Positions 1 to 7,801 of a stretch of DNA of 34,049 nt are shown here, one piece after another; within the stretch, counting starts at the first letter, position 1; every line of letters begins with the position of its first letter. Made by a program: the position numbers and the translations under genes. The stretch covers positions 1 through 34,049 of the forward strand of contig CAZHXN010000045.1 in NCBI GenBank assembly GCA_964536415.1, given 5' to 3'. The stretch comes from Trichothermofontia sp964536415. GTDB taxonomy: Bacteria; Cyanobacteriota; Cyanobacteriia; B231. The notes beneath the pieces are model-generated. The model was not told the origin of the DNA and did not search any database. It was given only the letters and a program-made list of their open reading frames with translations.

Positions 1-115
1 TGCAGTTTTTCAATTAACACAGCAGCGGTCATAGGCATTCATTACCGTTAGATCTGACACAATGCTTAACATCATCAGCATAGTAGTTATTCTGCCATAC
101 TCCTTTCTCGATCCC

Positions 116-197
116 TACAGCGTTTCCCAAGTCTCTGAAGGACAGAAGCGCCTGATGAACCAGGGGCTTGAGCCAATTGTCTACCCCTCACTGAGGC
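116..197 (+). repeat. Dispersed repeat, copy 1 (about 82 bp)
   Basis: This stretch matches 25556-25637 over about 82 bp with scattered mismatches. Both copies share the blocks TTTCCCAAGTCTCTGAAGGA and GGCTTGAGCCAATTG. In the second copy the centre is a perfect hairpin with 9-bp arms. Here the left arm has decayed (CAGGGGCT instead of CAATTGGCT). No transposase or terminal repeats are visible, so it is best called an intergenic dispersed element, possibly a non-autonomous mobile one. Confidence 0.75.
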
Positions 198-236
198 GAC
201 ACAGGCTGTCGCAGCAAAATGTTGTCTACCGATTCC

Positions 237-271
237 AGGCCGATCGGCCTGACTTCAGAGCCGATCGGCCC
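237..271. repeat. Two copies of a GCCGATCGGC palindrome at the lpxA 3' end
   Basis: A perfect 14-bp palindrome, AGGCCGATCGGCCT, lies at 237-250, and the related GCCGATCGGCC follows at 260-270. The second copy lies inside the last codons of lpxA and supplies the C-terminal residues ADRL. The first lies just past the lpxA stop codon. Together they could form a strong hairpin in the lpxA mRNA, but there is no T-tract to make a clear terminator. Confidence 0.5.
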
Positions 272-1046
272 GCATAAAATGACAAATTCCCCGTTTGGAG
301 GCCCGCACAAATTGACACAGTTCGGTGACCAGGGGGGAGTCAAAATCCTGCTCTAGGCGATCGAGGGCTTGCGACACATTCAAATTAGACCGATATAGGA
401 CCCGAAACGCCCGCTTCAGGGTTTGACGTTCCTCCTGACTCAGGCCCGCCCGCCGTAAGCCCACCACATTCAGGCCCATCACCGTATTGGTGCTCAGGCT
501 GGTGGTCATGCAAAAGGGCGGCACATCCTGCTGCACCGCCGCCCCCCCCGACAGCATTGCTAAGCGACCAATGCGCACAAACTGATGGACGAGACAATTG
601 CCACTGATAAAGGCCCGATCGCCTACCTGCACATACCCCGCCAGCAGGGCATTGTTGGCGACGATCACCTGTTCCCCCAGTTGCACATTGTGGGCCAAAT
701 GGCTATTGGCCATGAGCAGACAGCGATCGCCCGTTTGGGTAACACTTTCGGCCTGGGTGCCCCGATGCACCGTCACCCCTTCCCGAATGACACAGTGGGA
801 GCCAATGTGGACATAACTGGGCTGTTGCTTAAAGGCCAAATCCTGGGGCAGGCCGCCCAAGACGGCTCCGGCATGGACCTGGCAGTCTGCGCCCAAGGTC
901 GTATGGGCCAAAATCGTGACCTGGGGACCGATGATCGTGCGATCGCCAATGACGACATCGCGATCGATATAACTGAAGGGACCAATCGTTACCCCTTCCC
1001 CTAACTGGGCACCTGCCTCAATCACTGCTGTGGCATGAATTGCCAT
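255..1046 (-). CDS. lpxA: Acyl-[ACP]-UDP-N-acetylglucosamine O-acyltransferase
   Basis: LpxA performs the first step of lipid A synthesis, moving a 3-hydroxyacyl chain from acyl carrier protein to UDP-GlcNAc in the cytoplasm. The 263-residue product has the family's usual length. Its first about 190 residues are left-handed beta-helix hexapeptide repeats (for example IGPFSY, VIGDRT). The HLAH motif at residues 116-119 contains the catalytic histidine (H119, equivalent to E. coli H125), and QDVPPF and the helical C-terminal domain follow. The last residues, HFMRADRL, extend past the normal end and are encoded by a local palindromic repeat. It is divergent from pyrH. No lpxB, lpxC or fabZ is visible, though its downstream side reaches the window edge. 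Confidence 0.95.
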   Translation of the reverse strand: MAIHATAVIEAGAQLGEGVTIGPFSYIDRDVVIGDRTIIGPQVTILAHTTLGADCQVHAGAVLGGLPQDLAFKQQPSYVHIGSHCVIREGVTVHRGTQAESVTQTGDRCLLMANSHLAHNVQLGEQVIVANNALLAGYVQVGDRAFISGNCLVHQFVRIGRLAMLSGGAAVQQDVPPFCMTTSLSTNTVMGLNVVGLRRAGLSQEERQTLKRAFRVLYRSNLNVSQALDRLEQDFDSPLVTELCQFVRASKRGICHFMRADRL

Positions 1047-1386
1047 AGACCGTAGCCCTGTGCTTGTTGATGCATCGTTGTCCTATGCATCTTACGGCAT
1101 TCCTGATGGGTTACGGACGATTCTGCCGGGGAGGGCGATTGCCTACCGGAGGGCGGGTTTATTCCAATCAACGATTTCGGGGCAAGATGTCGGTGCAACC
1201 CGCCCCTACTGCTATTTTAGATTTGGGTTAAATTTGGTTGCGATTGCTTGTCCTTACTGCCTGCCCCTGCTAGGGAATTGTGGCCGACCCTATTCGCCCG
1301 TTCGCGTTGCCTCTCTGCACGAGAATCGCTCGCGCAGCGTCTCCGCAGGAGAATCACACATGTTTACGAAGGAGCACACAGATTGC
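1047..1386. other. Intergenic region between lpxA and pyrH
   Basis: About 340 bp separate the divergent lpxA and pyrH genes. An open frame continuous with pyrH runs through it from 1060, but its product resembles no UMP kinase N-terminus and is judged non-coding. It contains a short dispersed repeat at 1328-1354. The pyrH ribosome binding site AAGGAG is at 1369-1374. No confident promoter was picked out. Confidence 0.6.
1328..1354 (+). repeat. Short dispersed repeat (GCAGCGTCTCCGCAGGAGAA type), copy A
   Basis: The core GCGCAGCGTCTCCGCAGGAG lies about 30 bp upstream of the pyrH start. The same core recurs at 7985-8012 and, inverted and slightly diverged, at 4449-4484. Elements of this type are common between genes in filamentous cyanobacteria. 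CTCC and GGAG inside the core can pair into a small hairpin (CTCCGCAGGAG). Confidence 0.7.
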
Positions 1387-2112
1387 ATGGCAACCTATCA
1401 GCGTATTTTACTCAAACTCAGCGGTGAAGCCCTGATGGGGGACCTCGCCTATGGCATTGATCCGGATATTGTCCAGGCGATCGCGGAGGAAATTGCCGAG
1501 GTCGTGCAAAGTGGTATTCAGGTGGCGATCGTGGTGGGAGGGGGCAACATTTTTCGCGGTGTCAAGGGATCAGCGGCGGGGATGGAGCGGGCCACGGCAG
1601 ACTATGTGGGGATGCTGGCCACGGTGATGAACGCGATTACGTTGCAAGACGCCCTGGAACGGGCCGGAGTACCGACACGGGTACTGACGGCGATCGAAAT
1701 GAAGGAGGTGGCGGAACCCTATATCCGGCGACGGGCGATTCGCCATTTGGAAAAATCACGGGTGGTCATCTTTGGGGCGGGTTCGGGTAACCCATTTTTT
1801 ACGACCGATACGACGGCGGCGCTGCGGGCGGCAGAAATTAACGCTCAAGTGCTGTTTAAGGCGACCAAGGTGGATGGCGTGTATGATTCCGATCCCCGGA
1901 CGAATCCCCAGGCCAAACGCTATCAAACCCTTACCTATGGTCATGTGTTAACCCAAGACCTACGGGTAATGGATGGGACCGCGATCGCTTTGTGCAAAGA
2001 TAACAACATCCCCATTGTGGTATTTGACCTAGCCGTGCGCGGCAACATTCGTCGAGCGGCAATGGGTGAACCGATTGGAACGACTGTGGGAGGTTTCTGT
2101 GAAGTTAGCTGA
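1387..2112 (+). CDS. pyrH: UMP kinase
   Basis: PyrH phosphorylates UMP to UDP in pyrimidine nucleotide synthesis and belongs to the amino acid kinase fold. With the start at ATG 1387 the product is 241 residues, normal for bacterial PyrH, and begins MATYQRILLKLSGEALMG with the phosphate-binding KLSGE. GGGNIFRG, TADYVGMLATVMNA and GSGNPFFTTDT follow, then KATKVDGVYDSDP, all diagnostic. AAGGAG at 1369-1374 precedes the start by 12 nt. An in-frame ATG at 1360 is possible but would put this site inside the gene. The stop overlaps the frr start by 14 bp, so the two are translationally coupled. Confidence 0.96.
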   Translation: MATYQRILLKLSGEALMGDLAYGIDPDIVQAIAEEIAEVVQSGIQVAIVVGGGNIFRGVKGSAAGMERATADYVGMLATVMNAITLQDALERAGVPTRVLTAIEMKEVAEPYIRRRAIRHLEKSRVVIFGAGSGNPFFTTDTTAALRAAEINAQVLFKATKVDGVYDSDPRTNPQAKRYQTLTYGHVLTQDLRVMDGTAIALCKDNNIPIVVFDLAVRGNIRRAAMGEPIGTTVGGFCEVS

Positions 2113-2647
2113 TGCTGAAAGTCACATGCAAAAGGCGGTGGAGGCAACCCAGCGCGACTTTAACACGATCCGGACGGGACGGGCGAATGTCGCGATCCTG
2201 GATCGGGTGATGGTGGAATACTATGGCTCCCCGACCCCCCTCAAGTCCCTCGCCAGTATTGCCACGCCGGACTCCAGTACGATTACGATTCAACCTTTCG
2301 ATCGCAATAGTCTAAATTTGATCGAAAAGGCGATCCAGATGTCCGACATTGGCCTGACGCCTAATAATGACGGGACAACCATTCGTCTCAACGTGCCTCC
2401 CCTCACCAGCGAACGCCGCAAGGAATTGGCCAAAATGGCGGCGAAAATGGCGGAGGAAGGTAAGGTTTCCATTCGCAATATCCGCCGGGATGCGATCGAC
2501 TCCGTGCGCAAGCTGGAAAAGAGCGGCGAAATGTCAGAAGACGAAGCCCGCGATTTGCAGGACAACATCCAAAAGTTAACAGATAAGTACGTGGCCAAGA
2601 TTGAAGCCATCCTGGCCGAGAAGGAAAAGGACATCATGACGGTTTAG
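2099..2647 (+). CDS. frr: Ribosome recycling factor
   Basis: RRF works with EF-G to split post-termination ribosomes. Starting at GTG 2099, with GGGAGG at 2088-2093 five bases upstream, the product has 182 residues, close to the standard family length, and begins MKLADAESHMQKAVEATQ. The signature IRTGRAN and the hinge region (VEYYGSPTPL, then NVPPLTSERRKELAK) are intact, as is RNIRRDA in the helical domain. The gene starts inside the end of pyrH, the usual pyrH-frr arrangement in bacteria. An upstream in-frame ATG at 2066 would add 11 residues not typical of the family and lacks the good binding site. Confidence 0.96.
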   Translation: MKLADAESHMQKAVEATQRDFNTIRTGRANVAILDRVMVEYYGSPTPLKSLASIATPDSSTITIQPFDRNSLNLIEKAIQMSDIGLTPNNDGTTIRLNVPPLTSERRKELAKMAAKMAEEGKVSIRNIRRDAIDSVRKLEKSGEMSEDEARDLQDNIQKLTDKYVAKIEAILAEKEKDIMTV

Positions 2648-2703
2648 GCCAGGGAAAAAGGGGAGCGCGGCTCCTGCTAGCAGTGGCAGAGAGGGAGGTC
2701 GGG

Positions 2704-3201
2704 ATGGCGTTTAAGAAAGTTCTGGTGGCGATTGATCGCTCGGCCCAAGCGGATAGCGTCTTTGCCCAAGCCCTCGACTTGGCCCAACACGACGCGGCCA
2801 AGTTACTGATTTTCCATTGTCTTAACTTCGATACCCACGATCTGTCTTCCGATAATCCCCTCTTTAGCGTGCGCAGTCGCACCACAACCGTGCGGATTCA
2901 GGAGGAGTGGCTCTTGCAGGAATTAGATACGGTGGATAGCTGGCTGGCAACCTATGTGGCCCAGGCCCAGCAAGCAGGGGTTGCGGTGGAGTCCATGTCG
3001 AAGGTGGGCAATCCAGCCAGTTGGATACGGGAACTGGCCAAAAGCTGGCATGCCGATCTAATTGTTATGGGTCGGCGGGGGCGATCGCTGGTCACGGCAG
3101 TCCTCTTAGGCAGTGTCAGTAACCATGTGATCCACCATGCCCCGTGTTCCGTGTTAATCGTTCAGGGAGTTGCCCCCTTAAAATCACCTTCCTTAAAATA
3201 A
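2704..3201 (+). CDS. Universal stress protein, UspA family
   Basis: This is a 165-residue single-domain universal stress protein. It starts MAFKKVLVAIDRS, the first beta strand with the ATP-contacting aspartate. The C-terminal half has the nucleotide-binding signature G-x2-G-x9-G-S (GRRGRSLVTAVLLGS) followed by VIHHAPCSVLIV, so it is likely an ATP-binding Usp. GGAGG at 2694-2698 lies five bases before ATG 2704. A GTG at 2683 would extend it by seven residues, but the binding site favours 2704. It follows frr by 56 bp and may be co-transcribed. Its specific stress role cannot be read from the sequence. Confidence 0.93.
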   Translation: MAFKKVLVAIDRSAQADSVFAQALDLAQHDAAKLLIFHCLNFDTHDLSSDNPLFSVRSRTTTVRIQEEWLLQELDTVDSWLATYVAQAQQAGVAVESMSKVGNPASWIRELAKSWHADLIVMGRRGRSLVTAVLLGSVSNHVIHHAPCSVLIVQGVAPLKSPSLK

Positions 3202-3210
3202 CCTTAAGAT
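3177..3210 (+). promoter_or_regulatory. Three CTTAARAT direct repeats upstream of the TPR gene
   Basis: CTTAAAAT occurs at 3177-3184 and 3192-3199, and CTTAAGAT at 3203-3210. The last two are 11 bp apart, the first two 15 bp apart. The cluster straddles the end of the usp gene, about 90-125 bp before the TPR gene start. It recalls the 11-bp periodicity of cyanobacterial Pho boxes, but the bases do not match that consensus well. A regulatory role is inference only. Confidence 0.25.
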
Positions 3211-3300
3211 AAACAAAGGGTGCCCATCGCATAGAAAAAATCGACGTATCGGTAGCCAAGCCATCGCTCAATCATTGCTCAACCACACACAACAACCATC

Positions 3301-4440
3301 ATGCTGGAGGAAAAAGCCATTTTGCGGAACAGTTTGCGACCCCTGGGAAAAGGATTGATTTGCCTCGGACTTCTGGGCAGTGTTGGTTTGACCACGATCG
3401 CGCCCGCAACGGCCCAAGCAACCACCCTCCTGGCCCAGGCCAGTACCCCGGATAACAAGCGGGCGTTGAATGAATTGCTCCGTCAGGCTCGTCAGGCGAT
3501 CAATGCCAACAACTTCTCCCAGGCGATCGCGATTTATCAGCAAGCCTTGCCCCTCGATCCGCGCAACGCCAAACTCTACTCCGGGATTGGGTTCCTCCAG
3601 GCCCGCCTGGGTAACTATCGGGAAGCGGCGGCAGCCTATCAGCAGGCCACGGCCCTCGACCCCAACAATGCGGAATTTTTCTACGCCCTGGGCTATAGCC
3701 TCGCCAACCTGGGGGACTATCCCGGTGCCACTGGTGCGTATCAACGGACGATCCAACTGAATCGCAACCACGTTAAAGCTCAACTGGGGATTGGGACTGT
3801 CCTTTTCCGTCAGGGGGACTACAATGGCGCGATCGCGGCCTATCGGCAAGTGCTGAGCCTGGAACCCAACAACTGGCAAGCCTATGAAGCCTTGGCGACA
3901 ACGCTGATGCGTCAGCAGAAGTTTGCTGAAGCCTTGCAATTGCTCAATCAAGCGGTTCGGGTGGCCCCCAACCAACCCCAGATCCAGGTCGCCCTCGGCG
4001 TCGCTCAGTTGGGCATGGGGAATTCGGCAGCGGGCATCGAGGCCCTGACAGCTGCCTCACGATTAGCGCCCCGTGATGCCAATGTTCACCTCAAGATTGG
4101 CAAAGTGCTCCAGACCCAGGGCAATCTGGAGGGAGCCATGTCCGCCTATCGGCAAGCGGCAGCCCTTGATCGCAATAACCCGGAAATCCGTCTGCTGATC
4201 GGCGATGTGCTAATGGAGCAAGGGAATTATCTGCGGGCGATCGTGCTGTATCGCCAAGTATTAGATGAGACCCCCAATAGTGCCCTGGCCTATCACAAAC
4301 TGGGGTTAGCCTTGCAGGGACGGCAACGGGGCCAGGAAGCGAAGGATGCCCTGGAACGCGCACGGGATCTCTACCGGCGTCAGGGGGATGCGGCAGGAGT
4401 CCAGGCAGTGGAAGCGGCACTCCGGGGGTTGCGATCGTAG
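3301..4440 (+). CDS. Exported tetratricopeptide repeat protein
   Basis: The 379-residue protein has an N-terminal signal peptide: basic residues, the hydrophobic stretch LICLGLLGSVGLTTIA, then ATAQA as a probable cleavage site. From about residue 53 to 370 it is nearly all TPR helices, roughly nine units with repeated motifs such as NFSQAIAIYQQALPLDP and NYREAAAAYQQATALDP. It therefore probably acts as a periplasmic or membrane-associated protein-binding scaffold. No enzymatic domain is present. ATG 3301 lacks a clear ribosome binding site. TTG 3322 is preceded by GGAGG at 3306-3310 and is an alternative start. The stop lies only 2 bp before the tgt start. Confidence 0.88.
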   Translation: MLEEKAILRNSLRPLGKGLICLGLLGSVGLTTIAPATAQATTLLAQASTPDNKRALNELLRQARQAINANNFSQAIAIYQQALPLDPRNAKLYSGIGFLQARLGNYREAAAAYQQATALDPNNAEFFYALGYSLANLGDYPGATGAYQRTIQLNRNHVKAQLGIGTVLFRQGDYNGAIAAYRQVLSLEPNNWQAYEALATTLMRQQKFAEALQLLNQAVRVAPNQPQIQVALGVAQLGMGNSAAGIEALTAASRLAPRDANVHLKIGKVLQTQGNLEGAMSAYRQAAALDRNNPEIRLLIGDVLMEQGNYLRAIVLYRQVLDETPNSALAYHKLGLALQGRQRGQEAKDALERARDLYRRQGDAAGVQAVEAALRGLRS

Positions 4441-4442
4441 GC

Positions 4443-5618
4443 ATGGGTGATTCTCCTGTGGAGACGCTGCCCGAACGCGTTGCCCCCCCACTTGCTGATC
4501 GGGGTCCCTTTCACTTTGAGTGCCAGGCGCAATGCTGCCAAACCCAAGCGCGGGCGGGCTGTTTCCATACCCCCCACGGTCCCGTGGAAACGCCCCGGTT
4601 TATGCCAGTGGGTACCCAGGCCACGGTGAAGTCCCTCACCCCCGCGCAACTCCAGGCAACGGGGGCACAGATGATCCTGGCCAATACCTACCACCTGCAC
4701 CTGCAACCGGGTGAAGATCTGGTCGCGAAAGCAGGCGGGCTGCATCAATTTATGGCCTGGGAGGGACCGATCCTGACGGATTCCGGTGGGTTTCAGGTGT
4801 TTAGCCTGGGCCGGGGACAGGTCGGCGATCGTCTCCTGCAACAGATTACGGAAATGGGGGTCGTGTTTCGATCGCCCCGGGATGGCCGTTTGATTGAGTT
4901 AACGCCGGAGCGTTCGATCGCCATCCAAAACCAACTGGGAGCGGATGTGATTATGGCCTTTGATCAATGCCCGCCCTATCCCGCCAGTCGCGAGGAAATC
5001 ATATTAGCCACCGATCGCTCCTACCGTTGGCTCGAACGGGCGATCGCGGCTCATCAGCGTCCTGATCAGGCATTATTTGGCATTGTCCAGGGGGGCACCT
5101 ATCCCGATCTGCGTCAGGAAGCGGCGATCGCTTTGGGTAAATTAGATCTGCCCGGTTATGCGATCGGTGGCGTCAGCGTGGGGGAACCGGCTCCCCTGAT
5201 TCGGGAAATTGTGCGAGACACCGCACCGCTACCCCCGGCGGACGAGCCCCGCTACCTCATGGGGGTAGGCACCTATCGGGAAATGGTGCAGGCGATCGCG
5301 GCGGGGGTGGATTTATTCGACTGCGTGATTCCCACGCGCTGGGCTCGTCATGGTAGTGTGCTGGTGCAGGGGGAGCGGTGGAATATCAAAAATGCCCGAT
5401 TTCGGGAAGATTTTGCGCCCTTAGACGAAACCTGTCCCTGCTATACCTGCCAAACCTTCAGCCGTGCCTATCTCAACCATCTCTGGCGAATGCGGGAATT
5501 GTTGGTGTATACACTGTTGACGCTGCATAACGTGACAGAATTGGTACGCTTTACCCAACGGATTCGGCAAGCGATTCTCCAGGGCGAGTTTAGCCAGCAG
5601 TTTAGCCCGTGGTTGTAG
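4443..5618 (+). CDS. tgt: Queuine/7-deazaguanine tRNA-ribosyltransferase (TGT)
   Basis: TGT exchanges guanine 34 of GUN-anticodon tRNAs for preQ1 in queuosine synthesis. The 391-residue product has the key parts: PRFMPVGTQATVK, the active-site DSGGFQVF (D113), GIVQGG, GGVSVGE, the nucleophile loop DLFDCVIPTR (D293) and a zinc site of C331, C333, C336 and H362. The conserved fold begins near residue 23 (FHFECQAQ). Residues 1-14 (MGDSPVETLPERVA) are encoded by an inverted copy of a dispersed repeat. The only other plausible start is GTG 4458, also within the repeat, and neither has a good ribosome binding site. The gene follows the TPR gene by 2 bp and may depend on its translation. Confidence 0.96.
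   Translation: MGDSPVETLPERVAPPLADRGPFHFECQAQCCQTQARAGCFHTPHGPVETPRFMPVGTQATVKSLTPAQLQATGAQMILANTYHLHLQPGEDLVAKAGGLHQFMAWEGPILTDSGGFQVFSLGRGQVGDRLLQQITEMGVVFRSPRDGRLIELTPERSIAIQNQLGADVIMAFDQCPPYPASREEIILATDRSYRWLERAIAAHQRPDQALFGIVQGGTYPDLRQEAAIALGKLDLPGYAIGGVSVGEPAPLIREIVRDTAPLPPADEPRYLMGVGTYREMVQAIAAGVDLFDCVIPTRWARHGSVLVQGERWNIKNARFREDFAPLDETCPCYTCQTFSRAYLNHLWRMRELLVYTLLTLHNVTELVRFTQRIRQAILQGEFSQQFSPWL
4449..4484 (-). repeat. Short dispersed repeat, copy C, inside the tgt start
   Basis: Read on the minus strand this segment gives GGCAACGCGTTCGGGCAGCG followed by TCTCCACAGGAGAATC. It is the same element as the copies at 1328-1354 and 7985-8012, in the opposite orientation. It overlaps the first 14 codons of tgt and encodes residues not found in the TGT fold. 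Confidence 0.7.
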
Positions 5619-5635
5619 GGACTGCCACGATCGCT

Positions 5636-5902
5636 TTACTTGGTTGTTAAGGTTGGCGTAAGTCTGACATAGGCTAGTGGTTTTGACTCGGCAATGATCT
5701 CGATCTTGTAACGCTCTGTTAATTTAAGAGCTTTCAGATCTTTCTGGGTAAGAATCGCCTCATCAACCTTACCAGCCTCTATATACTCAGAAAATTCATC
5801 GAAGCTATATGTCGGCTGGACAGGCCGATCGCTATAAAATAAAAGCGCTGGATCATGATGTTGATAGTCACGACTACAGTCGTTGCAGGCTAAAGCCCGC
5901 AC
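5636..5902 (-). pseudogene. Remnant of an ArnT/GT39-like glycosyltransferase (C-terminal end)
   Basis: The 88-codon frame looks like the extreme C-terminus of a GT39/ArnT-type membrane glycosyltransferase. DPALLFYSDRPV, then a charged helix and EAILTQKDLKAL, then AESKPLAYVRL correspond to RPSLEFYAGHPI, FLLDAATSQRL and QAEGWSLVTR of the intact GT39 protein at 9625-11274. The membrane and catalytic parts are missing. Just upstream of the homologous part the sequence becomes a dispersed repeat (5866-5905), which supplies the start codon and the first about 15 residues. It is probably a decayed fragment. Expression as a small soluble protein cannot be excluded. Confidence 0.55.
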
Positions 5903-5905
5903 TAC
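5866..5905 (-). repeat. Palindromic intergenic repeat (GTAGTGCGGGCTTTAGCCTGC type)
   Basis: On the minus strand the sequence reads GTAGTGCGGGCTTTAGCCTG, then CAACGACTGTAGTCGTGACT. It holds two adjacent hairpins: GCGGGCT-TT-AGCCTGC with one mismatch, and ACGACT-GT-AGTCGT, which is perfect. Repeats of this form are frequent between genes in Leptolyngbya-like cyanobacteria (family knowledge). A related CGACTGAAGTCG hairpin occurs at about 14610-14621. Confidence 0.55.
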
Positions 5906-6402
5906 AAACGTTACATAATTAATTATGTGTTGTACTAGCCTACTCTAATTTGTACATGAAATCTAACGGTGCTACCGTCGATAATCGGACTGTGCCTAGC
6001 CACTACTCAGATCAACATCAGGGGTAAAAGCAACTTTAATCTGAGTCAACCGTAACTATTAAAGGCCGATCGCATAAGCCTGTTAGTACCAGAATGATCC
6101 GATGGAGAGATGCAGATGTACTGTCAACCCGCAATCACCTTGTCGAGTTTGGTAGTAGGTAAAATTCCGTCGTGGCCTTGGCACTTTATCCGGATCTGTT
6201 AAGCTGGGGCGCATAAACCCAGCCATCCCCCCAGCCTGTTGGGTCTTGTCGCGTGCGGGATCAGCGGTACCCTACCCCATCCAGCACCTCCGATGAACAT
6301 TCCCCTTGACGTTGCTAGCGTTGGGTGCGAGGAGCCGCAACAAGGCTAGCTAGGAGATGGCAACCCCCTGGACCAGAAACCTGATGGAGGAGAGAGCATC
6401 CG
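5903..6402. other. 500-bp intergenic region before the RTX gene
   Basis: No convincing gene was found on either strand. Only short unrelated frames occur (23 and 28 codons near 5955 and 6116). An imperfect inverted repeat sits at 6314-6350: GCTAGC-GTTG on the left and CAAC-AAG-GCTAGC on the right. It could form a leader hairpin about 50 bp before the RTX gene start. No T-tract follows, so a terminator is unlikely. Confidence 0.5.
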
Positions 6403-7119
6403 ATGGCACTGACAGCAGATCCCGTCAACGATCGCCTTTTAGGTACGCTAGGCCCGGATAACGAAACCCTGACCTTTGGGCAGTTACGGGGATTTTCCAA
6501 TGGCGTTTGGCTCCTCACCGGTGACGATACGGTGATCGGGTCTAGTGATAATGAGTTAATTCTGGGCAATCGCGGCAATGATAGCCTCAATGGCGGTTCT
6601 GGCTCCGATCGCCTTCTAGGGGGCAAGGGCTTGGATCGGCTCTTGGGCGGTAACGGCAACGATACGCTGCGCGGGGACATTGGCAGCGATGAACTGTTGG
6701 GTCAGGATGGGGATGATGTCCTGCGGGGTGGTAAGGATAACGATTTCCTCTTCGGAGGCGATGGTAACGATACCCTGGTGGGGGATTTGGGACGCGATAC
6801 TCTCGATGGCGGGCTGGGACGCGATACCCTGGTGTTGCGGACCGAGGAAGCCGATGCCAACATCAACCTGGTCGATGTCTTGATTTATGAAGATGATTTT
6901 GACTTCATCGGCCTGACCGATGGTTTAAAATTCTCCGACTTACGGTTTGAGAATGCCGGGGATATTGTGGTTGGGGCAGGTGATGATGCGATTATTCGGC
7001 TAGGGGATGGTCGGATTCTGGGCATTGTGGCCAACACTCCCACCAGTGACTTGGATGCCGGCGACTTCATCAGCATCACCAATAACCAGTTAAATAATCT
7101 GTGGACCATTACGCTTTAA
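6403..7119 (+). CDS. RTX/hemolysin-type calcium-binding repeat protein
   Basis: The 238-residue protein carries about ten glycine/aspartate-rich nonapeptides of the form GGxGxDxLx, from about residue 38 to 145 (for example GGNGNDTLRG and GGDGNDTLVG). These fold into a calcium-bound parallel beta-roll. After this come about 90 residues rich in D, I and V without further repeats, ending in NNQLNNLWTITL. It has no Sec signal peptide, as usual for type I secreted RTX proteins whose signal is C-terminal. No ABC/HlyD/TolC genes are in the window. GGAGGAG at about 6385 gives a good binding site for ATG 6403. No enzymatic domain is seen, so the function is unknown beyond calcium binding. Confidence 0.88.
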   Translation: MALTADPVNDRLLGTLGPDNETLTFGQLRGFSNGVWLLTGDDTVIGSSDNELILGNRGNDSLNGGSGSDRLLGGKGLDRLLGGNGNDTLRGDIGSDELLGQDGDDVLRGGKDNDFLFGGDGNDTLVGDLGRDTLDGGLGRDTLVLRTEEADANINLVDVLIYEDDFDFIGLTDGLKFSDLRFENAGDIVVGAGDDAIIRLGDGRILGIVANTPTSDLDAGDFISITNNQLNNLWTITL

Positions 7120-7126
7120 CCCATCC

Positions 7127-7801
7127 ATGACGACCCAACCCTTAATTTTTCTGGCAGGGGCCAGTCGCGGTGTTGGCCGAGAAATTGCCCTGCGCCTTGC
7201 CGCTAACCCGTCCTACGCAGTCAAGGTGCTCCTCCGCAGTGCAGCCACCCGCCCTGAACTCGAAGCCATGGGCCTTACCGTCGTGATGGGGGATGCCCTC
7301 GATCCCATTGCCGTCGCCCAGGCCATGCAGGGGGACCCGATCGCAGTCCTGATCAGCACCATTGGGGGCCTGCCCCAGGATGGACAGCGATCGGATTATC
7401 TCGGTAATCGCAATTTGATTAATGCTGCTGTGGCCGCCGGAGTGGGGCAATTTATCCTGGTGTCGTCGATCGGGAGTGGCAACAGTGCTGTCGCCCTGGC
7501 CCCCCATATTCTTGAAGCCCTGGGACCCGTGCTCGTTGAAAAGGACAAGGCTGAGCAACACCTGATTGCCAGTGGTTTGACCTATACCATCATCCGTCCC
7601 GGCGGCCTGAAGTCGGAGCCAGCCACAGGTAATGGCGTGTTGATTCAAGACCCGACGATCGCGGGTAGTATCCATCGGGCCGATGTGGCGGATCTGGTCT
7701 GTCGGTGCATTCAGGCTCCCCCGGCGTTTAACCAGGTGTTTTCAGCGGTCGATCGCCAGATGCTCTACGGGACCCCGGATCTGCAACCCGTTGTCTGGTA
7801 A
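7127..7801 (+). CDS. Atypical short-chain dehydrogenase, NAD(P)-binding
   Basis: This 224-residue protein is a single Rossmann domain. GASRGVGRE at residues 11-19 is the glycine-rich dinucleotide-binding loop. LLRSAATRPELEAMGLTVVM and GDALDP follow, as in NmrA-like atypical SDRs, then ILVSSIG and the late IIRPGGL. The classical YxxxK catalytic pair is absent. It may therefore bind NAD(P)H as a sensor, chaperone-like factor or epimerase-type enzyme rather than act as a standard dehydrogenase. Homologous atypical SDRs are common in cyanobacteria and chloroplasts (family knowledge). It starts 7 bp after the RTX gene and is probably co-transcribed, although a functional link is not evident. Confidence 0.85.
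   Translation: MTTQPLIFLAGASRGVGREIALRLAANPSYAVKVLLRSAATRPELEAMGLTVVMGDALDPIAVAQAMQGDPIAVLISTIGGLPQDGQRSDYLGNRNLINAAVAAGVGQFILVSSIGSGNSAVALAPHILEALGPVLVEKDKAEQHLIASGLTYTIIRPGGLKSEPATGNGVLIQDPTIAGSIHRADVADLVCRCIQAPPAFNQVFSAVDRQMLYGTPDLQPVVW

Noticed and set aside
62..277. 71-codon frame at the left end
   Set aside because: It runs through the 82-bp dispersed repeat and the palindromes, and shows no recognisable protein features.
1060..1386. 109-codon N-terminal extension of pyrH
   Set aside because: It has no UMP kinase similarity, includes a dispersed repeat, and the AAGGAG site before ATG 1387 gives the standard 241-residue enzyme.
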